Part shown: one piece after another, positions 54,300 through 64,000 of the stretch | How positions within the stretch are numbered: position 1 is the first letter of the stretch | Layout: each line of letters begins with the position of its first letter | Assembly: GCF_009017415.1 (NCBI RefSeq) | Contig: NC_092409.1 | Span: 4,960,001-5,024,000, forward strand | Length of the DNA: 64,000 nt | Direction: 5' to 3' | Source: Aspergillus flavus | Lineage: Eukaryota; Ascomycota; Eurotiomycetes; Eurotiales; Aspergillaceae | Translations under genes and position numbers: made by a program | Notes under the pieces: generated by a model | Seen by the model: only the letters and a program-made list of their open reading frames with translations | Database searches by the model: none | Told to the model about the DNA's origin: nothing

Positions 54300-54756
54300 G
54301 GGCTCTCTCTATCTCTCTCTCTCCTGATATTTGGTAGTCTGGTTGGTTCGTTCCTTTTCTTGTTTGTTCTAATACTACTTTGAATATTTTTCAGACCATG
54401 ATACATATGAACGTATGGTGGCCGTATTTGAAACTGGCAAAACTCGGCCAGCCTGCTGTATACTTTTGATACAATCCCATATGCATTAAGATAAAAATGG
54501 TGCGAAAGGTTACAAAGACCCGACGTATATATGTACATATTTCGAAAACATGTCAACAAGAATAGAAAGAGAAGAAAAACGGCCATAATCATTACTAATT
54601 AACCACTTTTTGCATTCAATGGACACATAACCATTGAATGCCTGGTATCCATCAAACATAGAGCCACCTCTGGTCCCCATTTTAGCCTCACTGGTAAAGC
54701 AAACCCCATCTTTTAGCGTAACGTCGTTATGAAGGACATAAGCTCAATACTTCTAT

Positions 54757-57700
54757 TTAACCCTTGCTGTTGTACTTCTCGTTGAATGCATTCACAGCTA
54801 GCACAGAGAACATTAATACTGCCCTGAAAGAAAGGTATTATGTCATGAGAGTTGTCACTTACCAATGGCAATCTGGCGGTACAGCCAATTCCTCGAACTT
54901 TCATCCTGCACCGGGATAAATGGGCCATTAGCACCCCCCTTGAGTGTAATACTCATGCCAGTGCGCTCTTTAGATATTGTTTGGATGTCGGTCAAGCGTA
55001 TATCCCACTCAGTCTGGAGCTTCTTGGTGCGCACAAGCATTATACGGTCGTATGTCAACATGACCAGCATGTCTCTGCCGGGAAGTTCTAGATGCGCGAT
55101 ATAATCCTCGCTGAAGTATTTGCCGTCGTCCGCTGTTTTGAGCCAGAACTGACCCAGTGCCTCCCGCTGTGAATATGGTCGCACAATGCCGTCTGTTGCA
55201 ATGAAGCGCGTGAGACGAACACGGTCTAGGCCCTCTGCATCAAAGACAGTAGTAGTGTTCCGTACACCTTCAGCAAGATCTATAAAATCGTCAGTAACTG
55301 AGATTTATGAATCGCACAAGTGTACATACTTGAAGCAAGATCAAAGGCGCCAATGGCCGGCTTCGTAGCAAGACCTAAGACACCCTTTCCAACACCCTTG
55401 AAGAACCCTTGAATACCCTCCTTTTCAGCACCCTGTAGTGGGTGACGTGCGAGTCCCCCGATACCGCTTGCTAGGCTGGTTGCGAATGCATTACCGCCAG
55501 CCGTGATACCATACAGTGCATGTTTCGGCCGGTTTCGAGATTTAGACATCCGCCGCTTGTCCTGGAACTCCTTGTCCAAAGTGGCAGCAGCAAGACCTTT
55601 AGACATGCTTCCGGTAAGTTTGGCCATGCTGTCGGAGAATCCGAAAACGGACTTCTTAACAAAACTTGTAGCCCCCTTGGCAATGCCGTAACCAAGTTCT
55701 TGAGGCCTATCAGTCATAACGAGTCCTTGGTATGGCTCATAGAAGATTGCGGCAACGCCGGAGCTGACGTTATTGAACAAGCCAACAGGGTTTCCAAGGA
55801 AATCTGCAGATCCAAGGACAACATGCACTTGCCGGAGGAACTCCTGAGTATAGTGTCTCTGAACGTTGCCAACAAGAACCCCAAGCGACACACGAGCATT
55901 CTCCAGCATTAGTGCGTTAAGACGAACAGGTGCATCATTGATGTTGCCCATCGACATGGTCATGACATTAACAAAGAACATTAGAGGATTCGATGGTTGC
56001 ATAGTGTCCTCGGCGTTCACTCGCTCTGTCCGCATGAAAGAGATGTCAAGTTGCATGGGTTGCAGATGAAGAAGTTCGAAGTAGACATCCTGCCCAGCAC
56101 CTTCACTCTGAGGCTCTGGAATCCTTAGATCTTCATCACAAAGCTTTCCTTCCTGTTCTTCGGACCACGAGGCACCAGGGACTTTCACGAAGTCCAGCAT
56201 TGCGAACACAAAGTCCTCATCAAGCTCTAGTGTCATTTGTTGCAGAAGCACGGTGGCATACTTGATGTAGAGTACGCCATAGGAGTCATCCTTCACGCGT
56301 GTAATCATGGCGTGGAAAATTGGATGTGCCTCCATTTCCTTTCCGGTCTTTGGAACAACGCTGGGGTACAACAAGATGGGGAAAATACCTCCATAAAGCT
56401 GATTGTCAATCTGGATCCACTTGATTGTGGTATTCAGCGTTTGATAAACCATGGACTCTCTGTACTTAATATCAATCTCGCGGAAGGTCAAGTACAACAG
56501 CTCCCTCATGTTCTGGTTGATCAAAGAGATGCCAATACCACCAAGGCGGAGTTGAGCTTTGAAGTTAACGTCCGAATCCAACTCCTTAACTTCGAACCCG
56601 GTGCTCAAACTGCTCTGAGAGGTCTGTCCTCTTTGCTGTCTGTACATGCTCTTCGATGCCTTGAAATTCGATAAGACTAGAGTCTGAGTGGGGCCGTCGG
56701 CCACAATATTGATGTCGACAATCTTTTGGTGTTCACCATATTGCGTTGGCGGTATCCTCATTGGTATCAGATTACCAATCTCGGCAAGCTTGATATGCCT
56801 TTCTTTGCCATTACATGTCAGAACGAGGGATTTGTTCTTCGTAGCTGGATAATCCCAAGCATATGGCATGATACTTCGTGGTGGAAGACGGTAGCGGATG
56901 GGCCGCCAGCCATTTGTCCTGTCGTCCTCGTAATCTTCCACGTTTGGATTCTGAGAGGAAATATTAGATTAGTACATGAGCTTTATCTCGATTTTGTCCA
57001 GCTACTTACGGCTTGATAGAATATGAATTCCATGTCGCTCTCGTTCCGCATGGAATACGGCCAATTTCGTGTTTCAAGGTTGAAATGCAGGAAGAGAGTT
57101 GCATTTTCCATGATAACGTCCACTTTGATGAGTTTCTGGCGTTGATTTGCCTTGGCAAGCTTGACATGCACTGTACCAATGTCTGCGATGTTGAAAGGTG
57201 AGGACCATTGGTTGTTGACTCCGGGGAAGCACAGGCAAAGTTGTTTCTCGGCAACCTGGCGCAAGAAATGCAGAGGTACAAGATCACCGCTCTTGATATC
57301 AAGAACATTGGAAGAACCCGGTTCTCGAACCAAAATATCCTCATTAAGCTTGTTCTTCAAAACGAAACGAGGCGCAATGGTGACAACCTTGGTCATTTTG
57401 TATTTGCCTTCACCCTCAGCAACAGTCACGCCGGAATGGAACTCAGATCTACCATGTCTATCTGGAAGAACAACTTCGAATGTACTCCCAATGGCTTCGA
57501 AACTCTGAGGCTTGCTCCAGGCAGAATCGCCTATCCTTAGTATGGATCGGTTCTTCTGATCCTCGCTTGGATAGGAGTACATGTAAGGGAGTGTTCGGCC
57601 ACCGTGCCTTGGATCAGCCCTCAGCCCTTGTCCAGCTGCTGATCGAGCCGATTGTAAGAAGCCTTTGCTTTGTATTTCCATCGAGAGGCCTGTCTTGTTT

Positions 57701-60700
57701 AGGACGAGATATGGACTGTAGATCGATACTTTGAATGCGCCTCCACTATCAGGCACATTGAAATAGTGAAGCTTCAGTCTCAGTTGGATGCCTCTTTCAT
57801 CTTTCAAAGGCAACACGTGCTCTCTTCTGAAGTCTTGTGCGTTGCCATTGATTATAGCAAAATCACTTTGTTTGAAGACAGTATCCTCCAAGTCGATGCT
57901 GAGAAGTAGTAAGTGGGATAGTTCTACGACATGGACTGGGCTCACGCCCCCTTTCCGCAAGAAATTAGTCCAGTCCTTCCTTGTATTCTTATCATAGATG
58001 CGGTATTTGAAATCGTACGGGAGAAGATTTTGTATCTCCACAGGGGCAAATATCCGGACGCGCATGTACGGATATGTGCTCGTCAGAGGATCCCGTGAAT
58101 TGAAAGTAGCATTCATTTGGAAGTAGAATGGCGGCGCTTGCTGTCCACCCTCACTTATGCATTTAATTGTCCGAGTTGGTCGCCGCATAAGGTCTTTCCA
58201 ATGTAGTTGCTCGTTCGACCACTCATACCCAAAGCCTTGATCAGGTCGAATAAGAAGAGAATGCATGTATGCAGCTCCCACAGGTGCAGGCCGTGAGTCC
58301 CCAGGGAGGATCTTCTCTATTTTTAGAAGATGGCCGTCACGAGGATCGAAAACACCTAATTCCACTGGTATCTGGGTATTGTTCTCCACAACCAGAGGAG
58401 AGCGGATAGTGACGTATTTAACGTTGTCGGTGCCCAACTTAACCTCAACAAGAAGTCGATGAAGAATGCCATCTTTCTTTGGCTTCAGATTGTACAGAAT
58501 CTCCCCTTCCCGAACAACAGGAATACGGCTCACGCTCTCAAAGCCACTTCCTTCAAGCTTGATACCGACAAGACCGGCATGACCTTCGGGTGCGAGTGTT
58601 TCACGCATGGCAGTCGAGTCTTCAAACCTCCAAGGATATTCCTCACCATCAGCCAATTTGGCCGCTGGTCCTTCTTCATCTGCAATAACATCAGCCCAAA
58701 CGTGAAGGTCAAAGCCTGTGTGGTTACGGATTCGGTACGGGGCGTCGGCTCCTCGTGGCTTTGAGAGAACATCTTCATCAGTAGAGAGGAATTGGAACGA
58801 CTTTGACGCCAGTGCGATTGTGGCAGAGGTGAGGGTGAGCTCCATCGTCTTATGAGAATAGGCGTCTATCGAAAGCACATCAGGATTGACCTCCTTTGCC
58901 ATATGGAAGCCTAACTGCCATGGTTCTATAAGCGGTTCCCAGGCTGACTTAGAGAAGTTATACACGTTAAGGAAGGTATCGAAGCTGGTGTCGGCTTTCA
59001 GCGTCGATGACCAGTCACGGACGTCCACAGTGAACTTCTTGACACTCCAGTCGAGTAATGGCAGGTCGTGTAGGTCTCCTATAAGGATTACCCTTACACC
59101 ATCAATCTGGGCATTCATTTCTTCTTTCTTGAGGATGGCTGAGCGATGCGATATAAGTTCTTGTTCTGTCGTATCAATCACCCCGGTGGAGTTGCGATGT
59201 GACCTTGGCGCAAGTGCAGTCGAGGTCGGCCTGCCGACCGACTTCCTTCTTGCGGACTTCGCACTAGTTCCTTTTCCATCAGATATTCTCTTCACCTCGC
59301 CGGTTTCACCTTCATTGGGTTTCTGAGCTCTCATCTCAGATGCCTTGTTGACAATTTGAATGGCCATCAAAATGTCACGGAGAGAAAGGCGGAGGACAAG
59401 GGGCTCAAGATGAACATTAATAGAGGTCAAAGCAGAGCCTTTTTCCTGTGGGCGGCTGTCCATGGACATTTCCAAAGTGAAGTCATCTAATATGCGAAGC
59501 CTACTGGTTTCAAACTTGTCCATACGGCACAAGAACATACCAACCTTGGATATTTGTAGGGCTGAAACATTCTGATGAGAGAAGAGTAATTGCTTCGTTC
59601 CCAGCACAATCGCCTCAGTATGAGTTATAGCGGGATTTGCGATCATGATCACCTGGGCATCAACGAGATTCAATCGGAACGACACCGTCATCTGCCCAGC
59701 AGGAGGAGCTGCAGTGTTCCCACTGGAGGGCGTAATGACAGACTCATCAGTATCATCTGCGGTACTCGATCTGGGTTCTGACCCCTCCGGTGTGTCGTCG
59801 CTTTCCTCTTCTTCCACTGACTCTTCCGTCGCAAACGCGGAATTGGCAAATGACTGCAAAGCGGACAAATAGTCCAAAGCAACTATTATTCGCGGGCTAT
59901 CAATGGTCAGCATCGCTATCAGGTGCTTGGCTGGCCCAGGAGACATTGAAACGCTGGCCATGAATTGCTGCTGGACATCATTGTTGATTAGGGACATTAT
60001 TTTCCTGAACTTGTTCGTGTCCTTATTGCGACTATCACGGATCGAGAGAGAGTGGATCAGGAGTTCCGACTCCAGAGAACCATCCGTCAACATGCGCAAT
60101 TTTACTTTTGTGTCATTGAGGGAGAACTTCGAAAGGCTCGAATCTTCCAGACGGCCGACCGGCTCGTCGTCATTCGAGAGGATGAGCTCCAACCCAACAC
60201 CATCTACCTTGAAAACCATATCAAGTCGGACCCATGTTTCGTCCGTCTTTGCGCCCTGTAATAGATTATCCTGGTCATTTCTGCTTTGAATTGCTCTGGA
60301 ATCTGCCTCCTTTGTTGGTTCCGTCACAGAAGATGGAAGCGCTTGCATGGCTTCAAGCTCCTGCTGTTCCGTATCCGGTGCAAAAGCCCCAGGCACTGTT
60401 TTAGACAGCGCCAATAAAAACTTAAGCTGTTTCTGCGATATCCGAAGATTGATGGGAGACATTGATCCCTCCACTTCCATATCAGGCCGCGAATTTCCTG
60501 GTTGATGCTCCAGATAACATATGCTGAAATCGAGATTGACTTTCTGTATCATCTCAAGCTCTTCAACTGCACCTCCCTCAAAATGAAACTTGGATGTCAG
60601 TCGGATGTTGCGAATCCCAGTAGATATTACATTGACAGCGGGGCTGTCTTTCTCATCCTCTAGGGAAACAAATTCGTTCTTGGCGTATATTTCACCGAGA

Positions 60701-63700
60701 TGGGCCGTAACCGTATCACGGGGGCGATCTTCCTTCACGACTCCAGGGAATACCAAAATCGGAGTCATGACGACGACGTCGAACCTCATTCTGGACGCAT
60801 TTTCTTGAAGCTGGTTTGCTTGATTCGCCGCAGCTTGGCGGGCAGCATTGAAGATCGCTTGCATCTTGCCAAACTTGACCAAGAAGTTGATGATCTTACG
60901 GTACGGTTCCTCTAGGAAGTTGATCTTCATTGAACCTGACCTTAAGAAAACTTCCGAGTCATATCCAGGGTAGTTCGCACTGTCCGGGTCAAACGTCTCA
61001 TACTTGAAGTCGGCAAAGTTATCTCCCTCGATCGTTAAGAGTCTTCGAAGATCAGAACTCTCTGGAGCACCGGTGTTAACATCGTCTATCAAGGTCAAGC
61101 TTCCAATACGGGATTGGATAAGCATCGATCGGCCCACCAGGAATATGCCAATATCGGCAGTGTTGAGGCTGAGGGTAGCGAGCCTTACACCATCATTGTT
61201 CAAAATGAGCGCGATACTCTTTAAGTCGGCTTTGATGCGGATTTTCCCAGCCTGCTGGGATTCTTGATCAGTTGTGCTTGTGTTCTGGATGGTCTGGCCT
61301 GACTGAAGGTCTTGGTTGCTTGGCTGTTCTGGATTGGTGAACGTGAGAAGGATAAAGTCCAGAAGTGTGAGGAGCGTTTTCCTGGTCACAACAAGATTGA
61401 TAGTTGAGACGGAAACATCAAGGTTCATTGCTATTCCTTCATAGGTGGACTGAAATTCCGGGGATTCAGGTTTCACACGAACAAACTTGAGATGAAACAG
61501 GTCCTTATCTTCATCTGCGTCGAAGCCTTTGGAGGATACTATTCGTTTGAATTCAGGCGCAGGATTCTCCTCAATATAGTCATCCACACTTAAAGACTTC
61601 AGAACTATTTCTGCAACCATATCAAACGGGCGCATATAGTAGTCCAACGCAAACCCTTCAGCAACCAATTCGACTAGCAGGTGATCATGGAGCTGGTCGT
61701 TCGGGTCGGAGCGAAACAATGACCCACGAAGGCGACCAACGGTAAACTTGAATTCAAAATCACGACGATGGAGATTCGTCGGACCCTCAACACTCTTGCT
61801 CATGTTCTCATCGTCGGAGTCCTCGTCAGAATCTTCATCGACGGCAGGGAGTTCTCTCATAACTGACGGCTGGAAAGATGAAGATCTTGCTCTTGTTCCA
61901 GGAATAGACGACTCTTCTGGACCTTTCCCAGAGACGTTGGATTCCTGGCTGCCCTCATCAAAGCGGGGGATAGCAATATCGATCAGTTTCATCAGGCCCT
62001 TATACTTGGTATCGGACATAGACGCGTGCAGTTCTGGAAGATGCCCGGAAATTCGAGTTCTTGTAAGCTCAGTGACCTTCGGAACAATGCACATCTCAAG
62101 TACGAAATCTACATTTATGCGGTCGATAATATGCAAATTATTCGAGGAGACATCAGAGCTAAGTTGTGACTTGGTGATGTCAATTCCAGGGCCTATAAGG
62201 ACTTGGGTGGAGTCCAGTTTCAGCAAGAACCTGTCATACAACAAATGCTCAAGTTCCTTATAGTCACCCTCATCATATTGGCGTTTCTGCTTCGACTGGA
62301 GGTCTCTCATGGTCTGCCTGTCAACCAGTTCACTGTTGACACTGATGTGGCCTGCATCGAGAATCAAGCAAAGTGAACTCTCTTGAGTTATACTCTCCGG
62401 GACGATTATGAGGGGTGCATGTATATCGAACTGCGCATCGACCTTCTTATGCTCTTGCAGGGCGAATTCTAAGCCAGCCCGAGTTTGCTGTCGAATTCCC
62501 TTTACTGTAGCTCCTGCAGTATCCATAAGAGCGCCAATCGACTCCATATGCCGCTCCGGGGGTTCGAAAAACTTGACGACCTCCACAAGGAATCTGGGGT
62601 TATAGATGACTTCGATACTCTTCAACTTGACTTTGACTACCGAGTCCGCGTCACTTTCAAGAGGATTCTTCTCGAGCTGGAGATGGAACAGACTATCTTC
62701 ATCCTCTATACCATCAGCCACCCCTTCAGAATCTAGCTCTTCGTTCCCAGATATCTGTGATAAACGGTTCTTTGGCACCGGGAGAGTATCTTTAACTTTG
62801 ACAATCTGAGGAAAGAGCGTCCCCTCTGTTGTCCCGTCGTATACTCTAAGTCCTCCGAGATTCACATCTATGAAGAAAGAGTCAGGGCGCTGTAAGGCCT
62901 TTGCTCTGAAATTGTCAAATACTAGCTTCATAATTTCGTTTGCCTTTCCATGAGGGTCGCGCTTCAATGTGAAACTGCCGGCTCTAAGGCTGGAGTTGAC
63001 TTGGAGTTTTACCCACTCCCTAGGCTCATCAACGCTTTCCGTGATAGCCTTCTTTTCATCCCAGTCGATGGCATTGTAGAGCTCCTGTCTCTGTTCTTCG
63101 GTCATTGCTTCCTCCTCGGATTCCTCCTTTGGAGCACCCCAGAACCATTCTGACCAAGTTTGTTGTCGTGCAGGCTTCTTAACACCCACGTTTTCTTTGC
63201 GCAACTGGTTCCTTGCCAGCGATCTCCAGAATCGTATATCTTCATAGCTAAGTTTCCGCTGCAGTCGGTCGAACTCATCCGCGTCTGGCCCTGATAATGT
63301 TCCTTCCCGTTTCTGCTTTTTGAATAAATCGATATAGGCTATGCGATCATCCCGTCGTTCTTTGATATAGTCCCAGGTCCAGCGCCTATTGCGTTCATGA
63401 ATTTTGCTGAGGACGGCGTTTCCAGCAAACTTAAACCAAGCCCGGGGGTCCTCTTTCGGGCGGCACTTCGGCTGGAATTTCTTATACTCTTGATGACGAA
63501 TGAAGTAGTGGAAGAGATCCACGAGCATCAATGCATCTCGGTATTGGTCATCATCTAGAACGAAGCTCAGCTCATCAAACAACAAACGTGCCTTGATGGC
63601 CGCTCGATCATGCTCTCCTGATTTGTCTAATTCCAATCCAGCACGACCGCTAACAGGGCGGAGCATGAATTGGTTATTTCCCTCGTTATCAATACCAGAC

Positions 63701-64000
63701 TTCAGCCTCTCCATCAATTCCGCATGATTTATGCCCTGCGCTTTTGCGCCCACGTCGGAACCTCGACCCGTACCTAATAGTTCTGCATCTGTGTTCCAGT
63801 AGACGGACAGAGCGCCTAGGACAGCCAGTTTGTGTGTTGTGCTTGAGGTAGACTGTATGAAGGTCGGGTTCCATTCAGAATCAGTGCTGACCGCGCTTAG
63901 CTCTTTCAGTGTGAACCCAACGGCGAATGGGTGGCCCGGCGAAGCGATCGAGTCCTCGTAGCGGAAGTGGACATTCTTGATTGAGATCTGAAGATTATCA
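54757..64000 (-). CDS. vps13: Vps13 bridge-like lipid transfer protein (N-terminus beyond the right edge)
   Basis: Four exons are in the window (57010 to beyond 64000, 55330-56950, 54863-55279, 54757-54797), giving 3022 residues in frame to the stop. Only about the first 150 residues (chorein start) should be missing. The long first part is the repeating-beta-groove rod with DxF-like Vps13 sequence (RFYED-type, KSIEVIYNPRFLVEVVKFF). From about 58740 down to 57020 lies the VAB domain, with six repeats each carrying the invariant Asn: RNHTG, ENNTQ, QNLLP, LNKTG, KNKLN and RNESD. Next is the ATG2_C-like segment (NPVGLFNNVSSG, FYEPYQGLV), then FDLASNLAEGVRNTTTVFD rebuilt over a splice, and a C-terminal PH-like domain. 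The last exon encodes only 13 residues. Vps13 moves phospholipids between membranes at contact sites, and VAB binds organelle adaptors. Confidence 0.95.

Larger units (their letters stand above)
53760..54756. other. Convergent intergenic region containing a tRNA gene
   Basis: Carries the 3' UTRs of spp382 and vps13, an (AT)n run near 53858-53867, and a tRNA-Glu gene. Otherwise AT-rich with no protein gene. Confidence 0.55.

Overview
This window looks like nuclear DNA of a filamentous ascomycete, most likely a Eurotiales (Aspergillus/Penicillium-type) mould. I infer this from short introns (about 50-220 nt) with GT(A/G)NGT donors and CAG/TAG acceptors, GC-rich third codon positions in housekeeping genes, widely spaced monocistronic genes, and protein sequences that read as Eurotiales orthologues of familiar eukaryotic families. 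No database was searched. Exon boundaries were read by hand from splice sites and reading-frame continuity.

Layout, left to right: a GLD1-type aldo-keto reductase (minus, 899-1941); a CECR5/HDHD5-type HAD hydrolase (plus, 3644-5104); a cytosolic cyclophilin (minus, 6579-7438); a 5.9 kb stretch with no gene I can support; an F-box/leucine-rich-repeat protein (plus, 13325-15417); a cytochrome P450 (minus, 16118-17890) divergent from TFIIH subunit Tfb1 (plus, 18722-20723); a Dsc2-like rhomboid pseudoprotease (plus, 21219-22181) convergent with an ING-family PHD-finger protein (minus, 22379-24545); 2-oxoglutarate dehydrogenase E1 (minus, 25146-28471); and two large, low-complexity fungal proteins of unknown function (minus, 29457-32528 and 33430-36075).

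Then come a 3 kb gene-free stretch; the GINS subunit Psf3 (plus, 39077-39922, six exons); a frameshifted O-methyltransferase (plus, 40920-42184) lying between two decayed direct repeats; a centrosomin-motif (CM1) coiled-coil protein (plus, 44519-47451); an F-box protein (minus, 48347-49807); mitochondrial manganese superoxide dismutase (minus, 50125-51093) divergent from the G-patch splicing factor Spp382/TFIP11 (plus, 51450-53759); a tRNA-Glu(CTC) (plus, 54212-54282); and most of Vps13 (minus, 54757 to beyond the right edge).

Most of the window is core housekeeping: transcription and repair (Tfb1), chromatin (ING), replication (Psf3), splicing (Spp382), the TCA cycle (Kgd1), redox defence (Sod2), membrane lipid transfer (Vps13) and microtubule organisation (CM1 protein). 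The accessory-looking parts are the lone P450, the broken O-methyltransferase with its flanking repeats, and the gene-poor stretches at 7.4-13.3 kb, 36.1-39.1 kb and 42.2-44.5 kb. I found no CRISPR array, no intact transposon and no convincing new multi-gene system. The most unusual signals are the O-methyltransferase/repeat locus, abrupt GC-skew reversals inside two genes, an intergenic 9-mer (TACTCCGTA) that recurs more than chance predicts, and regularly spaced repeats inside an unknown protein.
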